Source: Pseudomonas tructae (GTDB lineage: Bacteria > Pseudomonadota > Gammaproteobacteria > Pseudomonadales > Pseudomonadaceae). From it: a DNA stretch of 64,000 nt. Positions within the stretch are counted from its first letter, which is position 1; every line of letters starts with the position of its first letter. Under the pieces are notes generated by a model. It had not been told where the DNA came from. It made no database searches and saw only the letters and a program-made list of their open reading frames with translations. A program made the position numbers and the translations under genes. This document shows, in pieces, positions 1 to 9,254 of the stretch. Location of the stretch: contig NZ_CP035952.1 of the NCBI RefSeq assembly GCF_004214895.1, forward strand, positions 1,178,001 to 1,242,000, given 5' to 3'.

Positions 1-692
1 TCCATCCGCGTCACGGTCGGCACACCGTCGATCTCGTAGTTCTGGATGACGAAGCCGCGCGAGTAGTAGCTGTCGGTCTCGGCGCCCAGGCCGTCGCGCA
101 CGACAATTACCCCCGGGGTCGCTTCAAGGGCATCACTGAGATTGGTCAGGCGCTGGTCATCCAGGCGCTGGCGGGTCATCACGGTCAGCGACTGCGGAGT
201 TTCCTGCGGGGTGAGGTTGAGCCGCGTCGAGCTACTGGAGGAGTAGGTGGTGTACAGCCCGGTGCCTTCGGTGGTGGAGCCCGGGGCCTTGCCGGAAATG
301 CTCACGGCATCCAGTTGCAAGGCGCTGCCCAGTTCCATCGGCAGGTCGATGACGAAGCTGCTGGCGTTGGGTTGGCTCAAGCGCGCGCTGCTGCCAGCAG
401 TCAGTGCCTGCAGCGCCTGGGTCGGGCTCATGCGGCCCTTGACCCCCGGCGATGAGCGCCCGGCCAGCTGGTTGGCGTCGTAGATCACCTGCAGCCCGCT
501 TTGGGCGCTGAATTGGTCCAGGGCATCGGCCAAGGGTTGCGCCGGGATGTTGAAGTCCAGCGCTTGGGCCTGGGCCTGGGCAGATTCGGCGGCCTGCACC
601 GGCAGGCCCAGGGTTACGCTAAACAGGCTGGCGGCAAGAATGGCGCGGGCCAGCGGCAGACGGCTGAATCGGAAATCGCGTGGGTACTGCAT
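1..692 (-). CDS. TonB-dependent siderophore receptor with signalling domain (N-terminal part, cut by window edge)
   Basis: The first ~230 residues are present and the C-terminal barrel lies beyond base 1. An ATG at 690-692 follows GGGGGAGG and opens a signal peptide ending near PVQA-A (~residue 36). An STN domain (about residues 45-120, typical LADALDQFSAQSG start) is the periplasmic signalling domain that contacts a FecR-type anti-sigma. Next comes the start of the plug, with the QETPQSLTVMTRQRL stretch usual in FhuA/FpvA/FoxA-type receptors. It is co-directional with and downstream of fecI/fecR, so it is probably their target and signal source. The ligand cannot be read from this fragment; a ferric siderophore is likely. 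Confidence 0.9.
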   Translation of the reverse strand, partial: MQYPRDFRFSRLPLARAILAASLFSVTLGLPVQAAESAQAQAQALDFNIPAQPLADALDQFSAQSGLQVIYDANQLAGRSSPGVKGRMSPTQALQALTAGSSARLSQPNASSFVIDLPMELGSALQLDAVSISGKAPGSTTEGTGLYTTYSSSSSTRLNLTPQETPQSLTVMTRQRLDDQRLTNLSDALEATPGVIVVRDGLGAETDSYYSRGFVIQNYEIDGVPTVTRM

Positions 693-717
693 GTGTCCTC
701 CCCCAGAGAATACAAAC

Positions 718-736
718 GATAATGCTTCTTATGTGG
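718..736. promoter_or_regulatory. weak Fur-box-like sequence before receptor gene
   Basis: GATAATGCTTCTTATGTGG matches about 12 of 19 positions of the GATAATGATTATCATTATC consensus, with the left half perfect and the right half poor. It lies 26 bp upstream of the receptor start, in the fecR-receptor gap. It could be a weak Fur site or part of the ECF sigma promoter. Confidence 0.25.
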
Positions 737-793
737 AGGTGTGACGCAGCAGGCACGGCAATTACCGAATGCGCGCAAAGTTTTTTTTATGGC

Positions 794-1735
794 TCAGCGC
801 ACGATGACCCATTGCCCGGCCAGATTGCTCACGTTGAGGTTCTGGGTACGCGCCAGGGCATCGATGGCACTGCCGGCCTGGTCGAGGTTGAAGCTGCCAC
901 TGACTCGGCGCCGACCGACTTGTTCGTCGATGTACAGCAGGCGACTGCCCTGGTACTGGGCAAGTTGCTCCAGCACCTGGCGCAATGGCACTTCACGGAC
1001 CCGCAGTTGCCCTTCGCGCCAGGCCAGCAAGCGTTCGGCATCGACTTTCTCGACCTGGTCCAGGCGACTGCCGCTCAGGGTTACGCGTTCACCGGGGGCA
1101 AGCATGCGTTTGTCACCGGCGCTGCTGACCTCGACCTTGCCCTTGAGCAGTACCACTTCATCGTGATCGCGACCGCGGCTGACCGAGAAGCGCGTACCCA
1201 ATACCTGCACCTGGGCGTCATCGATGTCGACCACGAAGGGCCGACCGTCATGGGTCACTTCAATGAACATCTGCCCTTGCACCAAACGCAGCTTGCGCAC
1301 CGGTCCGCGCAGGTCGACATCCACCGCACTGGCACTGTCCAGGGTCAGCCGCGAGCCATCGGCCAGCTGGATCTGCCGGCGCTCGCCAACGGCGGTGGCA
1401 ACATCGCTGTTCAGGCGCTGCAGCAACGGCAGCTGCAGCATGACCAGGCCACTGATCAGCAAGATGCTCGCCGCCACTGCCCAACCGCCCCAGGAGCGCG
1501 GCGCGGCGCGGCGTTCGATCTTGTGCAGGCGACGCGCCGGCAGTTCCAGCTGTTGCCAGAACAGCTCGACCTCGGCAAAGGTCCGGGCGTTTTCGGGGGC
1601 CTGGCGCCACTGTTCGAAGGCCTGGCGCTCTTCGACGCTGAGGTCGCTGGCACGCAGCCGGGTAAACCAGTCCAGGGCTTGTTGTTCCCGGTCGCCTGGT
1701 TCGCTTGGATGAGGTGTGTTGGGCGATGGGTTCAT
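794..1735 (-). CDS. FecR-family anti-sigma / sigma regulator
   Basis: A 313-residue inner-membrane regulator that carries the receptor signal to the ECF sigma factor. The N-terminal cytoplasmic part (about 15-60) is the DUF4880-type helical domain (ALDWFTRLRA...EEWRQ pattern). One membrane segment sits at ~84-104. The periplasmic FecR domain follows (GERRQIQLADGSRLTLDSAS near 117-137), and the C-terminus has an STN-like fold. Its start overlaps the end of the sigma gene by 4 bp (ATGA), so the two are translationally coupled. In this family the protein can be both anti-sigma and required for sigma activity after signalling. Confidence 0.92.
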   Translation of the reverse strand: MNPSPNTPHPSEPGDREQQALDWFTRLRASDLSVEERQAFEQWRQAPENARTFAEVELFWQQLELPARRLHKIERRAAPRSWGGWAVAASILLISGLVMLQLPLLQRLNSDVATAVGERRQIQLADGSRLTLDSASAVDVDLRGPVRKLRLVQGQMFIEVTHDGRPFVVDIDDAQVQVLGTRFSVSRGRDHDEVVLLKGKVEVSSAGDKRMLAPGERVTLSGSRLDQVEKVDAERLLAWREGQLRVREVPLRQVLEQLAQYQGSRLLYIDEQVGRRRVSGSFNLDQAGSAIDALARTQNLNVSNLAGQWVIVR

Positions 1736-2253
1736 GGCAAGTCAGTCTTGTTTCGGTTATGCAGGGCCGCCGCGGCGCAATGGCTCAGGGCTTTGTTCAG
1801 ATGACGTTCGACCGCACGGGGGTCCAGCCCAAGGCGTGCGCCGATGTCCTTGTAGCTCAGCTGTTCGACCCGGGCGAGCAAGAACACCTCGCGGGTCGGC
1901 GAAGGCAAGCCGTCGATCAGGCGTTCAAGATGGTCAAGGGTATTTCCGGCCACGGCACTGCGCTCGGGTGAGGTTTCGTTGAGCAGTTGCTCCAGCGCCT
2001 GCTCGTCATTGATCCCGCGTACCTGGCTGCGCCGAGCATGGTCGATGCTCAGGTTGTTGGCGATGCGGTACAAAAACGCTCGCAAGTTGCCAACCTCGCC
2101 ACGTTCGCTGTGCATCAGCCGCACAAAGGCATCCTGCAGCAGGTCGCGGGCGGTCTCCCGACAACGTACGCGCCGCGTCAGGAACGCCAGCAGTTCACTG
2201 CGGTGATGCTGATAGAGCAGCGCCAGGCTGCGATTGTCCTGGTCGTCGGACAT
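1732..2253 (-). CDS. FecI-type ECF sigma factor
   Basis: 173 residues with sigma-70 region 2 (about 10-78; RDLLQDAFVRLM and YRIANNLSIDHARR) and region 4 (about 115-168; LPSPTREVFLLARVEQLSYKDIG... helix-turn-helix). It directs RNA polymerase to the receptor promoter when the FecR-type protein transduces a siderophore signal. It is first gene of sigma-FecR-receptor, with a Fur-box-like site upstream, which is the usual iron-starvation control. It belongs to the iron-starvation sigma class; I cannot say which siderophore. Confidence 0.93.
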   Translation of the reverse strand: MSDDQDNRSLALLYQHHRSELLAFLTRRVRCRETARDLLQDAFVRLMHSERGEVGNLRAFLYRIANNLSIDHARRSQVRGINDEQALEQLLNETSPERSAVAGNTLDHLERLIDGLPSPTREVFLLARVEQLSYKDIGARLGLDPRAVERHLNKALSHCAAAALHNRNKTDLP

Positions 2254-2311
2254 GGCGGATGCGGGTCTCGAATAGGCAGGCAGTGGAGTCGTTGAAAACG
2301 CAGGCGATGCT

Positions 2312-2330
2312 AGCGTTATTGAGAATTATT
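2312..2330. promoter_or_regulatory. candidate Fur box upstream of the sigma gene
   Basis: On the minus strand this reads AATAATTCTCAATAACGCT, an AT-rich half-palindrome resembling Pseudomonas Fur sites (AATAATTCTCATTATC type). It lies about 60 bp upstream of the FecI-type start, where a promoter would be. The position and the adjacent iron-starvation sigma factor support it; the score is by eye only. Confidence 0.5.
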
Positions 2331-2427
2331 AACAAGTACGTCAAAAGTACGTTGGTCGAAAAGAATAGTGCGCTTGCTAACGATTTCTGGATAATTGGAT
2401 CCCGCCTACCGGATGGAAGCTTTTGTC

Positions 2428-3645
2428 ATGGCTGTGAGCACTGCCTCGTCAACGTCATCTGCCAGCACCGCGACTGCCCAGAGCAGCCCGCTGGTGATGC
2501 GCATCATTGCTGCCTGCGCCCTGGCGCACCTGATCAACGACCTGATCCAGGCGGTGCTGCCGTCGATCTATCCGCTGCTCAAGGCCAACTATGGCCTGAC
2601 GTTCACTCAGGTAGGGCTGATCACCTTGACCTTCCAGGTCACCGCCTCGCTGCTGCAGCCCTGGGTAGGCTTCTACACTGACCGCAAACCGATGCCGAAC
2701 CTGCTGCCGCTGGGCACGCTGTGCACCCTGGTGGGTATTGTCATGCTCGCCTATGTCGGCAGCTTCCCGATGATTCTGCTGGCAGCGGCGCTGGTGGGGA
2801 TCGGCTCGTCGACCTTCCACCCGGAAACCTCGCGTATCGCCCGGCTGGCCTCCGGCGGGCGTTTTGGTCTGGCTCAGTCGACCTTCCAGGTCGGCGGCAA
2901 TGCCGGCTCGGCCTTCGGGCCGTTGCTGGCGGCGGCGATCATCATTCCCTTCGGCCAGGGCAATGTGGTGTGGTTCGGCTTGTTCGCAGTCTGCGCCGTG
3001 CTGGTCACCTATGGCCTGAGCCGCTGGTACAAGGAGCACCTGAGCCTGTTCAAGGCCAAGCAGGGCCAGCGCGCCACCCACGGGCTGTCCCGCCAGCGGG
3101 TGATCGGTGCCTTGGTGGTGCTGGGCCTGCTGGTGTTCTCCAAGTACTTTTACATGGCCAGCTTCACCAGCTATTTCACCTTCTACCTGATCGAGAAATT
3201 CGACCTGTCGGTGGCCAGCTCGCAGTTGCACCTGTTCCTGTTTCTTGGCGCGGTGGCCGCCGGGACCTTCTTTGGCGGGCCGATCGGTGACCGAATCGGG
3301 CGCAAGGCGGTGATCTGGTTCTCGATACTGGGTGTCGCGCCGTTCACCTTGTTGCTGCCCTATGTCGACCTGTTCTGGACCAGCGTGCTCAGTGTGATCA
3401 TCGGCTTTATCCTCGCCTCGGCGTTCTCGGCCATTGTCGTCTACGCCCAGGAACTGGTACCGGGCAATGTCGGCATGATCGCCGGGATCTTCTTCGGCCT
3501 GATGTTCGGCTTTGGCGGTATTGGTGCAGCGGCGCTGGGCTACCTGGCTGACCTCAAGGGTATCGAGTACGTCTACAGCCTCTGTTCGTACTTGCCGCTG
3601 TTCGGCTTGCTGGCGATCCTGCTGCCGTCTACCGGCAAACGCTGA
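2428..3645 (+). CDS. fsr: Fsr-like MFS transporter (fosmidomycin resistance family)
   Basis: An inner-membrane drug:H+ antiporter of about 405 residues and 12 hydrophobic segments, collinear with E. coli Fsr as I remember it. Shared stretches include HLINDLIQ, FHPETSRIARLASGGR, FSKYFYMAS, GPIGDRIGRK and SVIIGFILASAFSAIVVYAQE. The start at 2428 is chosen because GGAAG lies 8 bases upstream; upstream in-frame TTG (2395) and ATG (2413) have no better ribosome site. The natural substrate is unknown; the family exports fosmidomycin and other toxic compounds. Confidence 0.88.
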   Translation: MAVSTASSTSSASTATAQSSPLVMRIIAACALAHLINDLIQAVLPSIYPLLKANYGLTFTQVGLITLTFQVTASLLQPWVGFYTDRKPMPNLLPLGTLCTLVGIVMLAYVGSFPMILLAAALVGIGSSTFHPETSRIARLASGGRFGLAQSTFQVGGNAGSAFGPLLAAAIIIPFGQGNVVWFGLFAVCAVLVTYGLSRWYKEHLSLFKAKQGQRATHGLSRQRVIGALVVLGLLVFSKYFYMASFTSYFTFYLIEKFDLSVASSQLHLFLFLGAVAAGTFFGGPIGDRIGRKAVIWFSILGVAPFTLLLPYVDLFWTSVLSVIIGFILASAFSAIVVYAQELVPGNVGMIAGIFFGLMFGFGGIGAAALGYLADLKGIEYVYSLCSYLPLFGLLAILLPSTGKR

Positions 3646-3652
3646 GGTTGCA

Positions 3653-4210
3653 TCAGCGATGCCGATGGGCGCCGCTCATCGGCTGCCCGGTCAGCTCACC
3701 GATCAGCGCGGCCAGGCGTTCGGTTTGCGCGCGGTTGAGGCGGTCGCTGCGCAGTACTTGCTCACCAACGCCGAAACTGAATTCCCAGTCCAGGTCCATC
3801 AGGTAGTACGCGGTACCGTCAAGCGGGCTGCACCAGGTCGTGTGCGGCGCTTCAATGGCGTCGCCCATGAACTGCATCAAAGTTTCTTCGTCGACCAGGG
3901 CGTGCTGGCATTGCCCAGGTAAGGTGAAGTTCTCGCCCGCGCAGACAAACGGCTGGCCGCGCTCGAATTCGAACAGGCGCACGACCTGCGCAAGGTCCAC
4001 CTCGACCCCAAGGCGCCCGAACAGCTCGGCGCTCGGCCGGTACAGCGGGCTGCACCAGAGGCTGTCATCACAGTCGCAGGTTTCATCCACTGCGCCGTTC
4101 GCAGCAGGCTCCAGCCAGTCCAGCGCCAGCAGCTGTCGCTCCAGGGCTTTCCAGTCCGGCGCGGGCAGGTGGCGATAGCGCGGGAATATGAACTGATGAT
4201 GCTCGGACAT
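3653..4210 (-). CDS. conserved-looking hypothetical protein, 185 aa
   Basis: I do not recognise a family. It is soluble, acidic and rich in Trp and Cys (CDCDDSLWCSPLYR near 40-60 and TTWCSPLDGTAYYL near 125), with no signal peptide or membrane segment. An ATG at 4210 has AGAGGA 7 bases upstream and is preferred over the ATG at 4228. It is convergent with the Fsr gene, with only 7 bp between stops. The paired W-C-S-P motifs suggest an internal duplication or a metal/structural site; this is inference. Confidence 0.7.
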   Translation of the reverse strand: MSEHHQFIFPRYRHLPAPDWKALERQLLALDWLEPAANGAVDETCDCDDSLWCSPLYRPSAELFGRLGVEVDLAQVVRLFEFERGQPFVCAGENFTLPGQCQHALVDEETLMQFMGDAIEAPHTTWCSPLDGTAYYLMDLDWEFSFGVGEQVLRSDRLNRAQTERLAALIGELTGQPMSGAHRHR

Positions 4211-4228
4211 GCGCTGATCCTCTTCCAT

Positions 4229-4581
4229 GATGGCGCGAGGGTAGCACAGCGAGATTGACGTCTGGCCCGGGCTTCCCCTAGAGTGCCGTCCTTCCTTTTT
4301 GCCTGTAGTCGACCCATGAAGTGCTTTTCCCGTCCATGCGCAATTCAGCCGGCTGTTCTACAAGCCGTTGTGTGCGACTGGCCGTGTGACACGGTGCTCA
4401 AGCGTCGGCGCAGCGTCTTGTTCGCCTTTACCTTCTCGCCTCACCGTCACACCTCCTGACCTGGCGGTTGTATGCCCGGCGTTTTGCCGTGGCCGGCATG
4501 CCAGTAACCGAATCCTTTACGGTCATGTAGGCGCCTGCGCAGGTGCGATGTCGTGCTTGCGCCGGTGAGTCTGGAGTTGTG
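4229..4581. other. 353-bp intergenic region before the second MFS gene
   Basis: No recognised gene. The only notable open frame is a 47-codon Cys/Arg-rich one on the plus strand (ATG 4317 to TGA 4460) without a clear ribosome site. It could be a leader peptide or chance. The region must hold the divergent promoters of the 185-aa protein and the MFS gene; I cannot place them. Confidence 0.4.
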
Positions 4582-5751
4582 ATGAATACGCGTTTGTTGC
4601 TGGGCTTGTTGTTTGCGGTGTCGGTGGTCGGTTTCAGCCTTGGGGCGAGCTTGCCGTTGGTCTCGCTGCGCTTGCTCGACGCCGGTGCCAGTACTTTGCA
4701 GATCGGCATCGTCTCGGCCATTCCGGCGGCGGGGATGATGCTCTCGGCGTTCATGGTCGATGCCTGTTGCCGGCATCTGACCCGGCGCACCATCTACCTG
4801 CTGAGTTTTGGGTTGTGCACCCTGAGCATCGGCTTGCTCGAATGGGGCTTCTCTTCGCTCTATTGGCTCGGCCTGCTGCGCCTGTGCCTGGGGATCGGCA
4901 TGGGCATCGCGATCATCCTCGGTGAGTCGTGGGTCAACGAGCTGAGCCCGGAGCACAACCGCGGCAAGATCATGGCGCTGTACGCCACGGCCTTCACCGG
5001 CTTTCAGATGCTCGGCCCGGCGATGCTGGCGCTGCTCGGGGCGCAGAGCACCTGGGTGACCACGGTGGTGACCGGCTGCTACGGCCTGGCGCTGCTGTGC
5101 ATCGTGCTGACGGTACCCAATGATCATGTCGAGCATGGCGAGGAGGGCGGCAAGAGCTTTTCCCTGGCGGGCTTTTTTCGCGTCGCGCCAGCCTTGTGCA
5201 TGGGCGTACTGTTCTTCTCGTTCTTCGATGCGGTGATTCTTTCACTGCTGCCGGTGTACGCCACCAACCATGCCTACGCCGTGGGCGTTGCAGCGTTGAT
5301 GGTGACGGTGATCCTCACGGGCGACATGCTGTTCCAGTTGCCCATCGGCTGGCTGGCCGACCGCTGCGAACGCACCACCGTGCACCTGGTGTGCGGCGTG
5401 GTGGCGATGCTGATCGGCCTGGCGCTGCCGTGGCTGATCGGCCTGCAATGGTTGTTGTGGCCAGCTCTGGTGGTGCTCGGCGCCGTGGCGGGCGGGGTCT
5501 ATACCCTGGCACTGGTGTTGATCGGCCAGCAGTTCAAAGGCCAGGACCTGGTCACCGCCAATGCCAGTGTCGGTTTGCTCTGGGGTGTCGGCAGCCTGCT
5601 TGGGCCGCTGATCAGTGGCGCGGCCATGGACGTGGCGCCCCATGGCCTGCCGATGGCGTTGACGGCCATGGCTGCGCTGTTCGTGGTGTTCGCTCGCAGT
5701 GCCCGGCGCCGAGCCTTTCGCGCGCAGCGCGCCGATCAGGGCGCGGCGTAG
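4582..5751 (+). CDS. MFS transporter, YcaD-like
   Basis: 389 residues with about 12 membrane segments. The start at 4582 has GGAG 5 bases upstream. Family-like features are the early ASLPLVSLRLLDAGAS loop, GESWVNELSPEHNRGKIMALYATAFTGFQMLGP in the middle of the N-half, and LPIGWLADRCERTTV at the domain junction. This resembles the YcaD/YfkF-type branch of the major facilitator superfamily, whose substrates are mostly unknown. It stands alone, with the convergent ppk2 ending 13 bp downstream. Confidence 0.82.
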   Translation: MNTRLLLGLLFAVSVVGFSLGASLPLVSLRLLDAGASTLQIGIVSAIPAAGMMLSAFMVDACCRHLTRRTIYLLSFGLCTLSIGLLEWGFSSLYWLGLLRLCLGIGMGIAIILGESWVNELSPEHNRGKIMALYATAFTGFQMLGPAMLALLGAQSTWVTTVVTGCYGLALLCIVLTVPNDHVEHGEEGGKSFSLAGFFRVAPALCMGVLFFSFFDAVILSLLPVYATNHAYAVGVAALMVTVILTGDMLFQLPIGWLADRCERTTVHLVCGVVAMLIGLALPWLIGLQWLLWPALVVLGAVAGGVYTLALVLIGQQFKGQDLVTANASVGLLWGVGSLLGPLISGAAMDVAPHGLPMALTAMAALFVVFARSARRRAFRAQRADQGAA

Positions 5752-5764
5752 TACAGTTGCCGCT

Positions 5765-6574
5765 TCAGAAACGCTCGGGAACCATGCGCGAGGTGTAGCG
5801 AGTGCTTTTGTAGCGCCCGATCTTGCCGCGTTTGGGCAGCTCGATCTTCTGTTTGTGGGTGATGTCCTCGTAAGGCACCTGTTTGAGCAGGTGGCTGATG
5901 ATGTTCAGGCGCACCCGTCGCTTGTCCTCGGAAACGGCCACATACCAGGGAGCCCAGGAGGTGTCTGAGGCGGCGAACATGTCATCGCGCGCGCGGGTGT
6001 AGTCGTCCCAGCGGGTGAAGGACTTGAGGTCCATCGGCGTCAGTTTCCAGATTTTGCGGCCGTCGGTAATACGCTCTTTCAAGCGCCGTTCCTGCTCCTG
6101 AGGGCTGACTTCCAGCCAGTACTTGACGAGCACGATGCCGGATTCGACCAGCATCTTCTCGAACGATGGCGCCACCGAGAGGAACTTGTTGGCCTGCTCT
6201 TCGGTGCAGAAACCCATCACCCGTTCCACGCCGGCGCGGTTGTACCAACTGCGGTCGAAGATCACCACCTCCCCGGCCGAGGGCATATGCTGTACGTAGC
6301 GCTGGGCGTACATCTGGCTTTTTTCCCGCTCGGTCGGTGCGGGCAACGCCACCACACGAAACACCCGCGGGCTGACGCGTTCAGTGATGGCCTTGATGGT
6401 ACCGCCCTTGCCAGCACCGTCGCGACCTTCGAAGACGATGCAGACTTTCAGACCCTTGGCCACCACCCACTGCTGCAACTTGACCAGTTCGACGTGCAGG
6501 GCTTTGAGCGCTTGCTCGTATTCTTTGCGGGGGAGGCGTTCGCTGTTGCTTTGCTTTTCCTTCTTTTTAGCCAT
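5765..6574 (-). CDS. ppk2: polyphosphate kinase 2
   Basis: 269 residues, a one-domain PPK2. It transfers phosphate between polyphosphate and nucleoside diphosphates in the cytoplasm. Walker A is G50-RDGAGKGG-58, and the catalytic FDRSWYNRAGVE stretch begins at ~106 (D107, R108). The C-terminal YEDITHKQKIELP and R-Y-x-S-T-R-Y motifs are usual for the family. The Lys-rich N-terminus is short, so this is the single-domain class that usually phosphorylates NDPs. It lies beyond the terminator of the ychF operon, so it has its own promoter in 6575-6663. Confidence 0.95.
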   Translation of the reverse strand: MAKKKEKQSNSERLPRKEYEQALKALHVELVKLQQWVVAKGLKVCIVFEGRDGAGKGGTIKAITERVSPRVFRVVALPAPTEREKSQMYAQRYVQHMPSAGEVVIFDRSWYNRAGVERVMGFCTEEQANKFLSVAPSFEKMLVESGIVLVKYWLEVSPQEQERRLKERITDGRKIWKLTPMDLKSFTRWDDYTRARDDMFAASDTSWAPWYVAVSEDKRRVRLNIISHLLKQVPYEDITHKQKIELPKRGKIGRYKSTRYTSRMVPERF

Positions 6575-6663
6575 GGACCGATACCTGATCTGTGGGCGAG
6601 AGCCGTGTGAATGCGGCCTTGAGTATAGATCTGGGTATTGGCCGGCGTTTGGGCGCAGCGCAG

Positions 6664-6702
6664 GAAAAGAAAAACCCCTTGAAGCATGGCCTCAAGGGGT
6701 TT
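6664..6702 (-). terminator. intrinsic terminator of the ychF transcript
   Basis: Inverted repeat AAACCCCTTGA (6672-6682) / TCAAGGGGTTT (6692-6702), 11 bp perfect with a 9-nt loop. On the minus strand it is followed by a T-rich tract (complement of 6664-6671). It lies 38 bp past the ychF stop. Confidence 0.9.
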
Positions 6703-6739
6703 CGGGCTCATCCGGATCCGGCAGGACCGAGCAGGCGGA

Positions 6740-7840
6740 TCAGACGTTGAAGCGGAAGTGCATCACGTCACCGTCCTTGACGATGTAGTCCTTGCCTTCC
6801 AGACGCCATTTGCCGGCTTCTTTCGCGCCGCTTTCACCCTTGTACTGGATGAAGTCGTCATAGGCGACAACTTCGGCACGGATGAAGCCCTTCTCGAAGT
6901 CGGTGTGGATCACGCCAGCAGCCTGTGGTGCGGTAGCGCCGACGCGCACGGTCCAGGCACGGACTTCCTGCACGCCGGCAGTGAAGTAGGTCTGCAGGTT
7001 GAGCAAGCCGTAGCCTGCGCGGATCACGCGGTTCAGGCCTGGCTCTTCCAGGCCCAGGGCCTCGAGGAACATGTCCTTCTCTTCGCCTTCGTCGAGCTCG
7101 GCGATTTCCGCTTCGATCTTGTTGCACACCGGCACCACGACTGCGCCTTCTTCTTCAGCGATGGCGCGCACGGTGTTCAGGTGCGGGTTGTTGTCGAAGC
7201 CGTCTTCGGCAACGTTGGCGATGTACATCACCGGCTTGCTGGTCAGCAGGTGGAAGCCGCGAATCACAGCCTTCTCGTCGTCGGCCATGCTCTTCATAAG
7301 GCTGCGCGCAGGCTTGCCTTCGGTGAAGTGCGGGATCAGTTTTTCGAGGATGGCTTTCTGCGCCAGAGCGTCCTTGTCACCGCCTTTGGCGTTGCGCGCA
7401 ACCTTCTGCAGTTGCTTCTCGCAGCTGTCGAGGTCGGCGAAGATCAGTTCCAGGTCGATGATTTCGATATCGCGCTTGGGGTCGACGCTGTTGGAGACGT
7501 GAATCACGTTCTCGTCTTCGAAGCAGCGCACCACGTGGGCGATGGCGTCGGTCTCGCGGATGTTGGCGAGGAACTTGTTGCCCAGGCCTTCACCTTTCGA
7601 GGCGCCGGCAACCAGGCCGGCGATGTCGACGAATTCCATGGTGGTCGGCAGTACGCGGTTCGGCTTGACGATGGCCGCCAGGGCATCCAGGCGTGCATCG
7701 GGCATGGGGACGATGCCGCTGTTCGGCTCGATGGTGCAGAACGGGAAGTTCTCAGCAGCGATGCCGGATTTGGTCAAGGCGTTGAACAGAGTGGACTTGC
7801 CGACGTTGGGCAGGCCGACGATGCCGCAATTGAAACCCAT
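6740..7840 (-). CDS. ychF: redox-regulated ATPase YchF (Obg family)
   Basis: 366 residues, full length. The G1 loop is GLPNVGKST (9-17). The G4-region NVAED variant replaces the usual NKxD and goes with the family's ATP rather than GTP preference. The C-terminal TGS domain ends in [12 protein letters not shown]. It is a cytoplasmic ribosome-associated ATPase linked to translation quality and the oxidative stress response. The gene follows pth by 21 bp on the same strand, the standard pth-ychF arrangement. Confidence 0.97.
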   Translation of the reverse strand: MGFNCGIVGLPNVGKSTLFNALTKSGIAAENFPFCTIEPNSGIVPMPDARLDALAAIVKPNRVLPTTMEFVDIAGLVAGASKGEGLGNKFLANIRETDAIAHVVRCFEDENVIHVSNSVDPKRDIEIIDLELIFADLDSCEKQLQKVARNAKGGDKDALAQKAILEKLIPHFTEGKPARSLMKSMADDEKAVIRGFHLLTSKPVMYIANVAEDGFDNNPHLNTVRAIAEEEGAVVVPVCNKIEAEIAELDEGEEKDMFLEALGLEEPGLNRVIRAGYGLLNLQTYFTAGVQEVRAWTVRVGATAPQAAGVIHTDFEKGFIRAEVVAYDDFIQYKGESGAKEAGKWRLEGKDYIVKDGDVMHFRFNV

Positions 7841-7861
7841 GGTGATTCCCTCTTCGAAGAG

Positions 7862-8446
7862 TCAGGCCTTTTGGCTGTGCAGCTCTCTCATCGCACGCGT
7901 CCAGTCGCCGGCGAGGATGTCCGGCAGCACGCCGAGGGCAAAATCGATACTGGCGTCCAGCTTCTCCTGCTCGGCGCGGGGCGCCTTGCCGAGGACGAAA
8001 CCGGAGACCCTGCTGCTGTCACCCGGGTGGCCGATGCCAAGCCGCAGACGGTGAAAGTCGTTCTGGTTGCCGAGCTGGGCGATGATATCGCGCAGCCCGT
8101 TGTGCCCACCGTGGCCGCCGCCCTTCTTGAGCTTGGCGACGCCCGGAGGCAGGTCGAGTTCGTCGTGGGCCACCAGGATGGCATCTGGCGGGATACGGAA
8201 AAAATTCGCCAGTGCAGCAACGGCCTGGCCGCTGCGGTTCATGTAGGTGGTCGGAATCAGTAGACGAACGTCGTTGCCCTGATGGCTGAATTTAGCCGTC
8301 AGGCCGAAATACTTGCGATCAGCGGTCAGGTTGACGCGCTGTGCGTTGGCAATGCGTTCTACGAAAAGAGCCCCTGCGTTATGCCGGGTCTGTTCGTATT
8401 CGGGGCCGGGGTTTCCCAGGCCGACGATCAGTTGGATGGCGGTCAC
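7862..8446 (-). CDS. pth: peptidyl-tRNA hydrolase
   Basis: 194 residues. It cleaves the ester of peptidyl-tRNA to recycle tRNA after drop-off. Signature features are the N-terminal [18 protein letters not shown] (Asn12 and catalytic His22) and the central [10 protein letters not shown] and [13 protein letters not shown]. It sits between rplY and ychF on the minus strand, as in other pseudomonads. Confidence 0.97.
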   Translation of the reverse strand: MTAIQLIVGLGNPGPEYEQTRHNAGALFVERIANAQRVNLTADRKYFGLTAKFSHQGNDVRLLIPTTYMNRSGQAVAALANFFRIPPDAILVAHDELDLPPGVAKLKKGGGHGGHNGLRDIIAQLGNQNDFHRLRLGIGHPGDSSRVSGFVLGKAPRAEQEKLDASIDFALGVLPDILAGDWTRAMRELHSQKA

Positions 8447-8526
8447 GTCAGGGGCTCTTCCTTGGAGTTGTGAGGCCCCTGTGCTTGACGCATCAGGGGC
8501 CCGAGCAACACCTGCGGAGTAACGAA

Positions 8527-9117
8527 TTACTCTGCGGCTGCTTCTGGTGCTACTTTTGGAGCGTGGACGTTGGCAACTGCCAGGTCGTTGCCGTGAGCCA
8601 GAGCGACGAACTCAACGCCTTTCGGAGCTTTGAGGTCCGACAGGTGGATGATCGCGCCGACTTCAGCGTTGGCCAGGTCAACTTCGATGAACTCAGGCAG
8701 GTCTTTGGCTTCGCAGGAAACTTCGATATCAGCCACTACGTGGGAGATTTCGCCGCCTTTCTTGACCGGGGCTTCTTCGTTGATGAAGTGCACAGGTACT
8801 TTGGCGGTCAGTTTCTGGCCAGCAACAACGCGGACGAAGTCAGCGTGCATGATGAACTGCTTGGACGGGTGACGCTGCATCGCTTTGACAACGACGTTTT
8901 CTTTCTTGCCGTCGATGTTCAGTTCGATAACGTGGCTGTAGGCAGCTTCGTTTTCGAACAGTTTGGCGATTTCCTTGGCCACGATGGTCAGGGATTGAGC
9001 TTCTTTGTCACCACCGTAAACAACGGCAGGGATCTGGGCGGCGAGACGACGCAGGCGGCGGCTCGCACCTTTCCCCAGGTCGGTACGCGCTTGGGCGTTC
9101 AGGATGAAATCAGTCAT
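8527..9117 (-). CDS. rplY: 50S ribosomal protein L25, CTC (general stress) form
   Basis: 196 residues, so the long two-domain CTC/TL5 type rather than the ~95-aa E. coli form. The N-terminal 5S rRNA-binding part ([18 protein letters not shown]) is followed by a beta-rich C-terminal domain ([18 protein letters not shown]). The ATG at 9117 has GGAGATACAAA before it; a longer frame from 9168 lacks a ribosome site. The C-terminal tail is Ala/Glu-rich. Confidence 0.96.
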   Translation of the reverse strand: MTDFILNAQARTDLGKGASRRLRRLAAQIPAVVYGGDKEAQSLTIVAKEIAKLFENEAAYSHVIELNIDGKKENVVVKAMQRHPSKQFIMHADFVRVVAGQKLTAKVPVHFINEEAPVKKGGEISHVVADIEVSCEAKDLPEFIEVDLANAEVGAIIHLSDLKAPKGVEFVALAHGNDLAVANVHAPKVAPEAAAE

Positions 9118-9179
9118 TTTGTATCTCCAAAATAGCCATCTCCCGCAGGCGTTTGCGACCAGCGCCAAACGGGGTGGGC

Positions 9180-9218
9180 AAAAAAGCCCCGCCCCAACAA
9201 CCAGTGTTGGGGCGGGGC
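9180..9218 (-). terminator. intrinsic terminator between prs and rplY
   Basis: GCCCCGCCCCAACA / TGTTGGGGCGGGGC stem at 9186-9218 with a run of six A on the plus strand (9180-9185), giving a U-tract on the minus strand. It would end the prs transcript and leave rplY-pth-ychF on a separate promoter in 9118-9179 or on read-through. Confidence 0.88.
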
Positions 9219-9254
9219 GCTTTTCGTCAACAAGAGGTTCGCGAGGGAAAACCC

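Noticed and set aside
680..1804. 374-codon open frame on the plus strand
   Set aside because: It lies antisense to the fecR-type gene, which has clear family motifs; long antisense frames are common in GC-rich codon-biased DNA.
4317..4460. 47-codon Cys/Arg-rich open frame before the YcaD-like MFS gene
   Set aside because: No ribosome site or recognised product; kept only as a remark on the intergenic region.
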